From contig CAUYUJ010011214.1 of the NCBI GenBank assembly GCA_963575745.1, positions 99,501-163,500 of the forward strand: a DNA stretch of 64,000 bases, in the 5' to 3' direction. The stretch's first letter is position 1, and each line of letters begins with the position of its first letter. The notes beneath the pieces are model-generated. The model saw only the letters and a list, made by a program, of their open reading frames with translations. It had not been told where the DNA came from and made no database searches. This stretch comes from Prorocentrum cordatum (Eukaryota; Sar; Dinophyceae; Prorocentrales; Prorocentraceae). Shown here one piece after another: positions 16,003 through 25,089 of the stretch. The position numbers were made by a program, and so were the translations under genes.

Positions 16003-16829
16003 TGCCGGGGGGCATCTGAGTCCAGGTCCGAGCTGGTAGCCGAGGCCTGGGCCTCGCCCCGCGGCTCACTGGCGGCGGGCTCCACGAGGCGGACCCACGG
16101 CGGGAGGGCTCCGGTCCGGGACCACCTGGGGCACCAGGAGACCCAGTCGTCCCTGGGCTCTCTGGTTGTCCACATGACTAGCCGGTCCCCAGGCACGACC
16201 ACATCAGTGAGCTCGAGTGGGGGACCCTCCGCGCCTGCCGTCTCGCTCTCCTCCGTGAACGTGAACAGGTACATCTGCTCCGTGCTGGCCTCATCCCGCA
16301 CGAGGGGGCGGGAGGTCTGCAGGCGGCGAAGAAGCTCGAGCACGCTGTACTCTGCGGGCGGCACTGGCACCCAGCGGTCCCCGCGCTGAGGCACGAAGAC
16401 CCTGATGACCTCCGTCCGATGGGCCTCTTCCTCGTCCTGCCGGGACTTGCGTGGCCTCCTGGGCAGGTCCTCCTCCTCATGATCGTCTCCGCGATCTTCA
16501 GCATCGCCATCTCCCTTGCCACCTCCGCCGGGAGCGCCACGTCCTCCTCCGGCGGCGGCTGCGGCTTCGCGTTTGCGCGCCTTGTTGCGCTTCCAGCCGC
16601 CTCGGGTGCCTCCGCGCTTCGCACCGCCACGTGCGCGCACTCCGCCTCCCCAACCCAACTCGGCACTTGCAGCCTCCGGGCAGAGTGTTCCTCCGCAAAG
16701 GCCATCGCAGTGCTGCACGCAGTCGTGGGGTAGACTGTCTTGGTGCTCCCAGTGGCGTTTGCAGCGCCCACGGCAGCCGGCTGTTGAGCACAACGCTAGG
16801 CAACGGTACTTATAGGGAGCTCGCAGCAC
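15984..16829 (-). CDS. Cys-rich ORF of the minus-strand block, unknown function
   Basis: The N terminus contains a dense Cys/His cluster (CSTAGCRGRCKRHW, then HDCVQHCDGLC), likely metal-binding. A basic Gly/Arg-rich stretch follows, then a more ordered region: 'EVIRVFVPQRGDRWVPVPPA', 'EYSVLELLRRL', 'ELTDVVVPGDRLVMWTTREP'. I cannot name the family. The C-terminal tail is again acidic and low-complexity. It overlaps the next ORF upstream by about 30 nt, which fits a chain of element ORFs with small frame changes. Confidence 0.4.
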   Translation of the reverse strand: MLRAPYKYRCLALCSTAGCRGRCKRHWEHQDSLPHDCVQHCDGLCGGTLCPEAASAELGWGGGVRARGGAKRGGTRGGWKRNKARKREAAAAAGGGRGAPGGGGKGDGDAEDRGDDHEEEDLPRRPRKSRQDEEEAHRTEVIRVFVPQRGDRWVPVPPAEYSVLELLRRLQTSRPLVRDEASTEQMYLFTFTEESETAGAEGPPLELTDVVVPGDRLVMWTTREPRDDWVSWCPRWSRTGALPPWVRLVEPAASEPRGEAQASATSSDLDSDAPRQWDGAS

Positions 16830-17797
16830 GGGTGCGGGGGAGGGGGGTCTGGTTGGTTCTCCTCGTCGCTGTCCCTGAGGTGCCCCGCGCCTGGCTCCAC
16901 GCCTGACTGTCTGGCAGCCGGCGTGGGGGCCGGCGCTGGGGCGTGGGTGGCTGCGCTCCCGCAGCGCTCTGCCTGGGCTTGGCCGTGGTCTGGGCTGCTG
17001 ACCTCCTGCTCGTGCCCCTCCTGCGCCGCTCTGTCTTCCAGCAGCTCCTCGCAGCGCGTGTGACCTCCCATCTGCTCCTCCAGCGTGGCGTTGTTCAGGT
17101 TTTCCGACCCGCTCCTCGCGGCCAGAGTGAACTGGGGCTCGCGATATGTGGTTCGGGGCATGCCGTCAATAGACACCGAGCTGACGGGGTTGAAGGGGAG
17201 TGGGGTGTCGTGCTTGCGCGCGTACGCGAGATGGTGGCGGCCCCCGCGGTCGTTGACGATGAGGGCGGGGCCAGGCTGTTCAACTGCCAGGCTTTCGCCG
17301 GCCGTCGCCGCAACCTTCTCCTCCCACGTCTTCGCCGCAATGTCCTGCGAAGCGATCCACCCCTGGAGTGTCTCGGGGCGGACGCCTTGCACCGCCGCGC
17401 GCAGGGCGGCCGCCCAGGCTGCGCAGAGGCGGGGAGCATATTGGCCAGCATGCTGGGTGCGTCTCATGCCCTCGGGGCCGTTGTTGAAACCAGCGTCGCC
17501 CAGGATGCCCTGTGTGGCGCTGCCGAGTCGTGGGACACCGTCCTCGAGCATGACACCGTGCTGGAGCTCCGTCGGGGCCCGCCTGGCGATCCTCGCGAGG
17601 AGGTGGCCGGCGTTGTCTCTGCCGACGTACAAAGCGAGCTTATCCGCTGCCGGGCCGCGGAAGGCCCCCCCTTCTCCGACGAATTCCAGCTTCGACCAGT
17701 GGTAGTTGTCGGGGGCCACGCGCTTCAGCAACTGGTTGAGTTCGCAGATCATTGCGGGCTTCAAGCCCGACCAGCTCGCCGTCAGTGCTGAGCCCAC
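16796..17797 (-). CDS. Unrecognised conserved-looking ORF following the methyltransferase-like domain
   Basis: This is a 333-residue frame. Residues 15-215 look folded: MICELNQLLKRVAPDNYHW, KLALYVGRDNAGHLLARI, MRRTQHAGQYAPRLCAAWAA and LQGWIASQDIAAKTWEEKVA. The tail is Pro/Glu/Ser-rich and disordered. No catalytic signature is evident. Its position between the methyltransferase-like ORF and a Cys-rich ORF suggests a structural or accessory retroelement protein (inference only). Confidence 0.4.
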   Translation of the reverse strand: MGSALTASWSGLKPAMICELNQLLKRVAPDNYHWSKLEFVGEGGAFRGPAADKLALYVGRDNAGHLLARIARRAPTELQHGVMLEDGVPRLGSATQGILGDAGFNNGPEGMRRTQHAGQYAPRLCAAWAAALRAAVQGVRPETLQGWIASQDIAAKTWEEKVAATAGESLAVEQPGPALIVNDRGGRHHLAYARKHDTPLPFNPVSSVSIDGMPRTTYREPQFTLAARSGSENLNNATLEEQMGGHTRCEELLEDRAAQEGHEQEVSSPDHGQAQAERCGSAATHAPAPAPTPAARQSGVEPGAGHLRDSDEENQPDPPPPHPCCELPISTVA

Positions 17798-17851
17798 GGA
17801 CCGTCACTGCGGACCAGTCGACTGGCGTCCGCGTCGCTCAGGCGCTTCCTC

Positions 17852-18766
17852 TCATCGAGGTTGTGCGCTACTGCCTGCTCCGTGGTCGTGTTGTGCGGGA
17901 GGGCTCCCTCGAAGGGCTCGTGGACGTTTGTTCCTGAGCACCGGCGCGCCAGGATGAGGGCATGCGGGTGCAGCCCGCGCGACGCCAGCCACCAGGTGCG
18001 ATTCTGGCATCGGCAGCGCGGCCGACCCGGAGGAGCGAGACCCCACTTCGCACATGTTGATGGTGAGCATCTTCGCCCCGGTGTGCTTGATGAGGCGCTT
18101 GGCGCACTCCTGGTCCCACAGTTTGGGGTGCCGTCCGTCTCTGGCCGACGAGATCAGGAACTCTTTGCCCGCGTCGTAATCCAGGCGGGCGCCCTCGCAG
18201 GCGAACGCACCGAACAAGTTCCCCTCGACCTCGTCCGCGTGGCTGCCGTCCCCCTCCGGGTTCTCCAGGGTCCTCGTGCCCCCGTTGCGGAGCTGCCAGG
18301 CGGAGTGGGTCACGCAGGGCGGCGCGAACTGGATCACGTTGGCCTCGTCCGTTCCAGGAGGCGCGCCCAGCTCGAGCAGAAGCCGGTGGCGGACCTGGGG
18401 GTTCCAGATGTCGCAGTGCGGCCGCGGCTCCGCCTGCTCCAGCGGCCGCCCGAAGTACTCGACAGAGTCGGCCGTCTTGATGCCAGCATCCTGCGTGGCC
18501 TGCGTCCAGCGGCCGGTGCCGCTGTACACCTCGCGTGTACGGAGGCCCCAGGCGAAGGCCGGTCGCCGCCTGAGTGGTCGGTCCAGCTCGAGGTCGTGGT
18601 CTACGGGTGCTGAGCTGGTGGTGTCCTCGCCCTCCGCATCGCCGCCCACGCGTCCTTGCCGACGTTGCCGTTCCTCTTGGGCCTTGCAGTGGTGGCATGG
18701 GAGCGGCTTGCTGGAGACCGCTGGATGTCCCTCGCCCTCGGAGACGAGGTACTCCTCCGAGCCCAC
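17852..18766 (-). CDS. Methyltransferase-like domain of the minus-strand block
   Basis: The N-terminal part has a Cys/His pair (CHHC) and a basic linker. From about residue 72 it reads GLRTREVYSGTGRWTQAT (motif I-like, near 18.53 kb), VIQFAPPCVTHSAW (motif IV, Pro-Pro-Cys, near 18.32 kb), RTLENPEGDG (motif VI, Glu-Asn-Pro, near 18.26 kb), and later MLTINMCEVG. This is the order of a cytosine-C5 methyltransferase with the catalytic PPC present. The target-recognition part is short or absent, so a classical DNA methyltransferase is not assured. The same motif set occurs in the three other elements of this window. The C-terminal about 50 residues are low-complexity. Confidence 0.6.
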   Translation of the reverse strand: MGSEEYLVSEGEGHPAVSSKPLPCHHCKAQEERQRRQGRVGGDAEGEDTTSSAPVDHDLELDRPLRRRPAFAWGLRTREVYSGTGRWTQATQDAGIKTADSVEYFGRPLEQAEPRPHCDIWNPQVRHRLLLELGAPPGTDEANVIQFAPPCVTHSAWQLRNGGTRTLENPEGDGSHADEVEGNLFGAFACEGARLDYDAGKEFLISSARDGRHPKLWDQECAKRLIKHTGAKMLTINMCEVGSRSSGSAALPMPESHLVAGVARAAPACPHPGAPVLRNKRPRALRGSPPAQHDHGAGSSAQPR

Positions 18767-18952
18767 CGTGGCTGCCTCCTTGACCGCTTCGACTACGCGT
18801 AAGAGTGGCCCTTCGCCGGAGTGACCTTTGGCGCGGGCTCGTCGGGTTCTCCCCGATCGCTGGGCGCCATGTGACAGCGGCTGCTTGCTCGCTTGGATTT
18901 GGGCACCTTACGCCCCCTAAGTCCGCGCACCAAAGGTCGCTCTTGCCCGGGG

Positions 18953-19461
18953 TCACTCTTGCGCGTAGCCGACCGCTCGCTTGGTCAGCGCCCACTCTCG
19001 AACCAACTCCGGCGCCTGGCGCCCGTCAGGGCCGCCAGCGGGAGGGTGGAGGGCGCGCGTGTGCCCGCGGTGAATGATCACGTGCCGTTCTTTGGTGGGT
19101 CTCCCACGAGGTAATATCGTGTCGATCTCGAGATGCCACCAATGGTCGGCGCGCCACACTCGCAGGACTACGTCGGCCAGCTGCACCAACGGAGAGGCCG
19201 CGACGCACCTGAAATCCCTGTCGTGATCACGGGGCAGAGCGTCGTGCATGTGCACGCGCACCTCGGACTCTCTGGGCGAGATTCAAGGTGGGCGTCTGCC
19301 CGGCCGGCGGCGGCGTCCGACGCCTGATGCCAGAGCCCTCTCCGCATCTCCAGGGCGAGCTCCTGCACCTCCTGGTAGGTCGGCGCGTGCTGTTCCCACG
19401 AGATGGCCGCCGCCATGTGCAGCACCAGGCACTGGCGCTCCTCCACCCTGTCGTCTCCCAT
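18953..19461 (-). CDS. Two overlapping ORF fragments upstream of the methyltransferase-like ORF
   Basis: The frame from 19,461 reads EERQCLVLHMAAAISWEQ and TYQEVQELALEMRRGLW. The frame from 19,261 reads ASPLVQLADVVLRVWRAD, HWWHLEIDTILPRGRP and ERHVIIHRGHTRALHPPA. Both look like real protein rather than shadows, and probably belong to one polypeptide split by a frame change near 19.25 kb. The second piece resembles a linker that precedes methyltransferase-like domains in such elements, but I cannot assign a family. Confidence 0.35.
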
Positions 19462-20148
19462 TTCGAGCCGGACTGCCAGCTCGGTGTCGACTGGCAGCTT
19501 GTTCTGATAGTCTCAGTAGGCCCAGGACTGTCCAAGGATCGTGACGCTGCCTTCACCCACTTGGCGCTCTGCATCCCATCTGACAAAGTTGATCACCACG
19601 TCCAGCTCTGCTCCGAGGTTGCCCGCCTTGGACCCGATGCGGTCAAGGGCCTCCCCGGCCTCCTAGACCAGTTGCGGTCCGCCGTCGCGAGTCGCCTCCG
19701 GCAAGAGCTGCTCCAAGGGTGAGCTCCTCCTTACCGTCCAGGGCGTGCGCCAGGCGCGCCAGGGCGCGGGACCTCAGGTGCTCGCTGGCGAACTGGAGGG
19801 GGTCGAGGACCCCAGAGCTGTGGACGGCGGTCAGGAGGTCCCGCTGCTCCTGGGCCCTGGGGCGCGTCACGCTTGCGAGTCCCCTCCAGGCTGTCCGCGC
19901 TGGCCCTCGGGGGGTCCTCAAGCCACGTCGCGTCCGGGCCCAGGGTCGCTTCCCTCACCTCCTCCTCCCGGAGGGTTCCAACTGGGGATTTTTGGGGAGA
20001 GGTTTTCCAGGAGGGGTCCCCCAGGGGCTTCTCACCCCCTGTTTTGACGAGGTTCCAGGGCCCCTGGGGGGCTCTCCGGAAAACCCCCTCCCACCAAACC
20101 CCTTTTGGAACCCTCCGGTTCTCGGCTTCGGTGCCCTGGACCCGGACG

Positions 20149-20814
20149 TCACACTCCGTGGGAGGGGCCCAGCCGTGCCCGGCGCCGGCGCAGTGGCGAT
20201 CCTGCGCCTGGGCGCCCGCACCTGCGGCTCCCTTGCTGTCTGCCTCGGCCTTGGCCTGCGCCCGCAGCTGGGTGGTGCGGCCGTCCACGGAGGCGGGGTC
20301 CACCTCGGTCCCGTTGCGCAGGCCTCCGCGGCGCAGAAGCTGTGCCTGGACGGTCCAAGGGCACCCAGACCCAGGAGGTGATGGGGTTGAGTGAGTGGTG
20401 GCACTTCCCAGCCTTCTTCTTGCACCCGACCCACGTCGTAGCGTCCCAACAAATAGCTTTGCCCTTATTGTCCTGGGGCGCGTGCCTGAGCGAGCCAGTG
20501 CTCTCCTTCCCCTTCGGCCGCTTTCCCGCTGGGTATGCGCGGGCCTTGGGGTCAGCCTTCGCCTCTGGCTTAGCCTTCGGTTTGGCCTTCACCTTGGCTT
20601 TGGACCGCTTTCTGTCGAGGGCGCGGGCCTTCCCAGCGTCGTCTGCCTCCGAGATCTCACTGGCCTTGTGGGAGCTGATCTTGGTACCGTGGACGCCTTG
20701 CTTCAGGAACTTCCGGAGCTCCCGCCCTTGACAGGGTTTGACCACCGTCTGGTAGATACCCGGTCGGCGACTCGAGGTCGAACACGTTCGGGAACGTGAA
20801 AGCCGCCCAGCCAC
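20149..20814 (-). CDS. Basic Lys/Ala-rich segment with Cys/His cluster (gag C terminus, different frame)
   Basis: After about 25 residues the frame becomes strongly basic with repeated Lys-Ala-Lys-Pro. It is followed by ICWDATTWVGCKKKAGKCHH, a C-X8-C-X6-C-X0-H cluster resembling a CCCH-type or nucleocapsid-like zinc site. It follows directly on the gag-like ORF in another frame (the change is near 20.75 kb). RNA binding is inferred from composition. The Pro/Arg-rich remainder beyond about 20.35 kb is probably not coding. Confidence 0.4.
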   Translation of the reverse strand: MAGRLSRSRTCSTSSRRPGIYQTVVKPCQGRELRKFLKQGVHGTKISSHKASEISEADDAGKARALDRKRSKAKVKAKPKAKPEAKADPKARAYPAGKRPKGKESTGSLRHAPQDNKGKAICWDATTWVGCKKKAGKCHHSLNPITSWVWVPLDRPGTASAPRRPAQRDRGGPRLRGRPHHPAAGAGQGRGRQQGSRRCGRPGAGSPLRRRRARLGPSHGV

Positions 20815-22306
20815 CCGACCTCATGGCGTAGGCGGCCATCTTGAGGTCCTCCTTGCGAGGTGATGTAGGCTGTAGCTCTAGGCAATGCTCGCGCTTCTTG
20901 GCCCGCAACTGCTCGTTCCACGTGGCCCACAGCTCCTCCCACAAGTCGTAGATGAAGGCGGCTGGGAATCCGTCCGTGTCCCTCTCGTGGGCGCTCCTCA
21001 GATTGTCTGGGCACCTCCAGCGCTCTTTGACGTGCTCTGCCCCGAACACCATCCCGAACAACTTGACCTGGTTCTCGGCCTGCCGCACCCACTGATCGAA
21101 GAGGGTCGGGGCACGGGGCCGGGGCTTGAGCTTGGCGTCGTTGGGCATGGCGTAGCCGTCGAAATCTTCCGCGCGCACGCGGGGAAGTCGGCTACGCTCG
21201 CTGCCCACGGCGCCAGCGTCTTGAGGCCCCTGCCCCCGAAGGACAGACTCGCACACGCATATGCTATGCGATTTGTCACTGTGGTCGGGAATGCGACGTC
21301 GATCATGGTCTGCTTGCCCTGGTCGCAGGCCATCCTGAAGCTGTGGAAGAGCTCCCGCCCCACCAACGTCTTGCAGACCTCGACCGTCGTCGCATCCCCG
21401 GGCCAGGTGCGCGTCCAATTTCTCAGCCCTCCGGATTGAGGCCAGTGTGCCCTTCGGCGCGACCCTGTCGTCGTCATGCCTCCGCAGTCCTTCCAGCGCG
21501 TGGTGGGCCTGCTTGTGCCGGGTCTCGTTCGTGGGCTCAGAGGAGAACAGCCCTCCGCCCCCCTCGCCGGCGCCGGCCGCGTGGCGGACCAGCAGCCCCG
21601 GTGGGGTGGACACTCCTCGGGGGGGCGAGCTCCCGTGGTCGTAGTGGAAGAGCGAGCTGGCCCTCAGACCGGCCAAGGCTGTGGCTGCTGGGGACGCCAG
21701 TGGTGTTGGAGCTGGACTGCCTCTGCTGACTGTGACGAGAGCGCCTGGGGCGAGCAACCCTGGCGGGCTGACCGCCGGCGCTGTGGCGGTTGGGGTAGCA
21801 CCTCCCGTTGGGGCCGCGAGGTGCCAACTGCTCGGCGGTGCGAGGGGGGCCGACCCTAGCTTCAGCAGCCCGTCCAGGTTCTGCCTCACAGGGCCCGACT
21901 CCATCGCTGCTCGTAGTCGGATGTCGCTCCACCGTTGGAGGTGCCCGTGCAGGATGGACACGTCGGTGTCCGCATCGGCATTCTGCAGCATCCCGTTGGT
22001 GTACTGAATGAGCTGATCGATGACCTCCGTGAGCTCGATCCCGAACCCAGCTCCGACGCTCTGTAGAGCCTCTTCCTCAGCTGCTCCTCGCTCCCTCTCC
22101 GCGATGTAGGGAGCCAGCATCGCGTCCCCCGCGCTGTCCTCGGCTTGACTGCCCTGGGAGGCTGGGCGATCGGTCGACGGCGACCTCGAGCTGCGACTAC
22201 CTGCGGGTGAGTCTCGCGACCGCGCCCTCCCCGCCGGCGGCTTCGGAGAGCCGCTCCGGTCGAGGCGGCGCCAGTGGGCCTTCAGCTTGGTGTCCGTAGC
22301 TGCCAT
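20657..22306 (-). CDS. Gag-like protein of the minus-strand block
   Basis: I place the start at the ATG at 22,304-22,306 (MAATDTKLKAHWRRLD); the open frame extends further but that part is poly-Pro/Gly noise. A disordered Ser/Pro region is followed by a helical block: AEEEALQSVGAGFG, ELTEVIDQLIQYTNGMLQNA, VSILHGHLQRWSDIRLRAAM. From about 21.44 to 21.2 kb the sensible frame is the other one (TTVEVCKTLVGRELFHSF, TNRIAYACASLSFGGRGL). It then returns (LFDQWVRQAENQVKLFGMVF, FIYDLWEELWATWNEQLRA). So two compensating frame changes interrupt it. Gag function is inferred from helical content, following basic zinc region and context. Confidence 0.45.
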   Translation of the reverse strand: MAATDTKLKAHWRRLDRSGSPKPPAGRARSRDSPAGSRSSRSPSTDRPASQGSQAEDSAGDAMLAPYIAERERGAAEEEALQSVGAGFGIELTEVIDQLIQYTNGMLQNADADTDVSILHGHLQRWSDIRLRAAMESGPVRQNLDGLLKLGSAPLAPPSSWHLAAPTGGATPTATAPAVSPPGLLAPGALVTVSRGSPAPTPLASPAATALAGLRASSLFHYDHGSSPPRGVSTPPGLLVRHAAGAGEGGGGLFSSEPTNETRHKQAHHALEGLRRHDDDRVAPKGTLASIRRAEKLDAHLARGCDDGRGLQDVGGAGALPQLQDGLRPGQADHDRRRIPDHSDKSHSICVCESVLRGQGPQDAGAVGSERSRLPRVRAEDFDGYAMPNDAKLKPRPRAPTLFDQWVRQAENQVKLFGMVFGAEHVKERWRCPDNLRSAHERDTDGFPAAFIYDLWEELWATWNEQLRAKKREHCLELQPTSPRKEDLKMAAYAMRSGGWAAFTFPNVFDLESPTGYLPDGGQTLSRAGAPEVPEARRPRYQDQLPQGQ

Positions 22307-23050
22307 CTCCGGGTCGAGCTCCGGCTTCGACAAGTCCGTCTGGATGCCAAGGAACCAAGGCGTTGCCACTGACTGAGGGGCAAGGGGGCAGCTCTCATAA
22401 GCTTTCAAAACACCCCCGTCACCGATCCCCCATGGGGGTGGGTGCTTGGGGCTCTGGGGTGGGGCTTGGTTTGGGGGGCTCCTTCGGGGGAGGGGAGGGC
22501 GACCCCCCCCGGGGGGGTCATCGGTGACGTTGGTGTGTTGTTTTGTTATCAAGCTCTGCCACCGACTGGGAGTCCGTGCCAAGCTTGCAGCTTGATCCAG
22601 GTCCGCTCGGGGACGGGCATGGCCGTCACGTTGATCCCGAGCTCGGCCAACCCCAGCGGGGGAAGCACGAGGAGCTCCTCGAGGCACCCTGCGGGGACGC
22701 GCCCCGATGGCCCCAACGTGGGTGTGTCGGTCACGCTGGCCTCCCCAAGTTAGAAATTCAGTGTCCGCTCGCCCGGCCCTTCCACGATGTTGTGCCGTAC
22801 TGCATCCGTGCTGCATTCTGCTCGCCGGCCTCTGGAGATCGTCCACTTGGGTCCCTCTGGCCAGTGTACGCGAACTCGAAGTAGAATGTGCTCTGGCCCG
22901 AAGGGAGCCTTCTCTCTTACCTAACAGCGAAGACTGATAGGTTTCTAGTAGTGTCAAAAGAGAGCATCATGACTCCCCAGGGGGGTCTGGGCGGGATCCG
23001 GACAGGGTGCCCCAGGAAACCAGGGACTCCTTTTTTAGTCAACAGTAACG
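22307..23050. other. Intervening DNA with a TIR insertion; no gene supported
   Basis: It contains the 181-bp inverted-repeat insertion listed separately, long C and G runs (22.49-22.52 kb), and a short minus-strand stretch (22,549-22,734) reading ELLVLPPLGLAELGINVTAM. That stretch may be a remnant of protein-coding sequence but cannot be assigned. Confidence 0.4.
22376..22556. mobile_element. 181-bp MITE- or introner-like insertion with inverted termini and 12-bp direct repeats
   Basis: It is flanked by TGCCACTGACTG (22,364-22,375) and TGCCACCGACTG (22,557-22,568), a 12-bp direct repeat with one mismatch. Inside, CGTCACCGAT (22,417-22,426) and ATCGGTGACG (22,520-22,529) are perfect inverted arms, and outer sequence pairs imperfectly (CATAAGCTTTCAAAACAC against its distal counterpart). 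The centre is C/G-rich. The size and the CATAAGCTT end resemble the 180-bp intron at 47,980-48,159. Confidence 0.5.
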
Positions 23051-23324
23051 CACTCCGTGGTCTTCGAGTTCCCAGACCTCCATTCCTGGGCATGATTTTG
23101 AATGCCCGGAGCCAACTGTAGGCCACTTCGTGTTCTTCGAGTTCCCAGAACTCCATTCCTGGGCATGATTTTGAATGCCCGGAGCCAACTGTAGGCCACT
23201 TCGTGGTGTTCGAGTTCCCAGAACTCCATTCCTGGGCATGATTTTGAATGCCCGGAGCCAACTGTAGGCCACTTCGTGTTCTTCGAGTTCCCAGAACTCC
23301 ATTCCTGGGCCACATTTTGAATGC
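23051..23324. repeat. 73-bp tandem repeat, nearly four copies
   Basis: Units begin at 23,051, 23,124, 23,197 and 23,270, each 'CACTTCGTG...' and containing CCATTCCTGGGCATG and TTTTGAATGCCC. The last copy is truncated. Divergence among copies is only a few bases, so amplification looks recent. Confidence 0.9.
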
Positions 23325-23680
23325 TGAGGCAGGCTGATGCTGCTGAGGCTGAGGCTGAGGCAGGCTGAGGCTGAGGCAGGCTGAGGCTGAGGCCGAGGCT
23401 GAAGACAGACTGAGGCTGAGGCTGAAGCAGGCTGAGGCTGAGGCTGAGGCAGGCTGAGGCTGAGGCTGAGGCAGGCTGATGCTGAGGCAGGCTGAGGCTG
23501 AGGCTGAGGCTGATGCAGGCTGAGGCTGAGGCAGGCTGAGGCTGAGGCCGAGGCTGAAGGCAGACTGAGGCTGAGGCTGAAGCAGGCTGAGGCTGAGGCT
23601 GAGGCAGGCTGAGGCTGAGGCAGGCTGAGGCTGAGGCTGAGGCAGGCTGAGGCTGAGGCTGTGACTGCGACTGCCGTTGC
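23325..23680. repeat. GCTGAG hexamer minisatellite
   Basis: This is a run of GCTGAG with periodic CAG insertions (GAGGCAGGCTGAGGCT). A longer block containing 'GCCGAGGCTGAAG.CAGACTGAGG' recurs near 23,390 and 23,550, giving a higher-order period of about 160 bp. ORFs over it encode only Ser-Leu/Pro-Gln repeats and are not genes. Confidence 0.9.
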
Positions 23681-23783
23681 CACTGCGACTGTCATCACGA
23701 ATGCGACTACGACTGCGAGAACAGCAGAATTCTACAACTGGATTCTCATCTGAATCTTAAGGGGAATGCTTCCAGATATGCTC

Positions 23784-24509
23784 CTACACATCGCTGTTAG
23801 GTTGCTTCGCCGGGATCATGTTACTAAAGTGGACATGCTGGGGCCTGGCTGGAGTGGGCACGGGCGTGCTGCATGAGGCCCCCGTGGCAGGGCACGGCCC
23901 GGCGGTGGGCTCTGGCGTCTGGCTCCCTTGCCGCCCCGGGCTCGGCAGGGGAGTTCCTTCCGCTGAGGCGGCTGGCGCCGGGGCGCTCCGCTTGACACGG
24001 CGTCGCAATCCCGCGAACAGTCCCGTAGGCGGGACCTCGCAGCTGGCGCGGCTGGCTTCGCCACCCAGGTGGGTGAGGCAGAGTGGGGCGCCTGCGGCCG
24101 TACTCACGGACTGCCGGTAGCAGGTCGCGTGCGAGCATTTGTCCTGGTAACGAGCCGTGATGTACACCTGCCGGTGGTGAGCGCACAGTGGGACCGTGGT
24201 GTTGGTGCCCTCGCTGGCTGCAGGGAGGTCCGAGGTCCTGCCATCCTCCTGGAGCAGCGTGGTCGGCGTGTGGTACGCGGCGTCTCGGCACCCTTCTGGC
24301 GCCAGCGGGCACATGGCCCCGCCCTTGATAATGCCCACGCGGACAGCCTGGCGCGGCTTCTCCTCTGCTTCAACCTCTGACTCCGACTCCTCCTCCAGGA
24401 TGCTCGCCACTGTCCCTGCTCGCCAGGCCCCGCATCGCCAGTCGCTGAGTGAGCTACGGCGGCGGCGCCAGCGGCAGATGCGAGACCCGCAGCGGGTCAG
24501 GGCTGCCAC
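23784..24509 (-). CDS. Cys/His-rich retroelement-like ORF fragment
   Basis: The protein contains spaced Cys/His clusters: MCPLAPEGCRDAAYH, VPLCAHHRQVYITARY, DKCSHATCYRQS and APLCLTHLGG. These look like a run of small zinc-binding modules. Just upstream, on the same strand, other frames read LDLQDPERINRQGLWVAYSG and YHSRMSACRVCVLCWRRFYW (about 24.55-24.87 kb), which belong to the same protein by style. Small frame changes therefore break one longer ORF. I associate this architecture with dinoflagellate multicopy (retroelement) ORFs, from memory, without being able to check. The tail is Pro/Ser-rich. Confidence 0.4.
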   Translation of the reverse strand: MAALTRCGSRICRWRRRRSSLSDWRCGAWRAGTVASILEEESESEVEAEEKPRQAVRVGIIKGGAMCPLAPEGCRDAAYHTPTTLLQEDGRTSDLPAASEGTNTTVPLCAHHRQVYITARYQDKCSHATCYRQSVSTAAGAPLCLTHLGGEASRASCEVPPTGLFAGLRRRVKRSAPAPAASAEGTPLPSPGRQGSQTPEPTAGPCPATGASCSTPVPTPARPQHVHFSNMIPAKQPNSDV

Positions 24510-24545
24510 GCAGACTCGTTACACCCAGTAGAAGCGCCGCCAGCA

Positions 24546-24882
24546 GAGGACGCACACGCGGCACGCTGACATCCTCGAGTGGTACCCGATGTCGATGATC
24601 GCCCTGGAGTCCACGGCCGCGTACTCCTTGCAGCGCAGCTCCCCGGCCTTCTCCTGACACATTTGGGCCTATCGGTGGGCTCCTTCCGCAGGGCTCGACT
24701 GCTAGACCCAAGCACTCCCGAGTAGGCCACCCACAGCCCCTGTCGGTTGATGCGCTCCGGGTCCTGAAGGTCCAGCTTCAGCCTGGCGACCTGCTCGTTC
24801 CGGCGGATCAGCAGGTCGTTGACGCTCCTCTTCGATCCGCTGGCCTCCTTGATGTACTTGCGATAGTACTCGGTAGTGTCCT
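24546..24882 (-). pseudogene. Upstream fragments of the same Cys-rich ORF
   Basis: On the minus strand the readable peptides are YYRKYIKEASGSKRSVND, LLIRRNEQVARLKLDLQDPE, then, after a frame change near 24.65 kb, RCKEYAAVDSRAIIDIGYHS and MSACRVCVLCWRRFYW, ending in TAA. This is a helical, basic segment followed by a Cys cluster that continues into the ORF ending at 23,784. It is a decayed copy. Confidence 0.4.
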
Positions 24883-25089
24883 GCCCGGCCCCCGGCCCTC
24901 GCCAGTGGACGGCAGTAAGGGGAGGAGCAGCCGGCGGCAGAGGCTTATCCAGCTCTGCCTAGCCAGGCTTCCTCCTGGGGCAACGCAGGGTAAGGCTAGC
25001 GAAGCACAGACCCAACCCCCAGGCTGGCCAGCTGCAGGGCGCGAACAGCGTCTGCAAGCTGTGGGTGATCAGCGCGAGGGCCCTGGTGA

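Larger units (their letters stand above)
15042..22306 (-). mobile_element. Minus-strand retroelement-like block with methyltransferase-like domain, no RT found
   Basis: Consecutive minus-strand ORFs carry a gag-like protein (22.3-20.7 kb), a basic Cys/His-rich segment, a methyltransferase-like domain (18.7-17.9 kb), an unrecognised conserved-looking ORF (17.8-16.8 kb), a Cys-rich ORF and a terminal coiled coil. Several frame changes occur between them. The gag-like start and the methyltransferase-like domain resemble parts of the other retroelements here. No RT, RNase H, integrase or recombinase motif was found in this block, and no terminal repeats. It may be a non-autonomous or deleted element, or a transcribed chimera. 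The limits are the ORF limits only. Confidence 0.45.

Noticed and set aside
16943-18613. Long + strand ORFs (282 and 250 residues)
   Set aside because: Antisense shadows of the minus-strand block; the minus frames contain methyltransferase motifs and folded-looking sequence.
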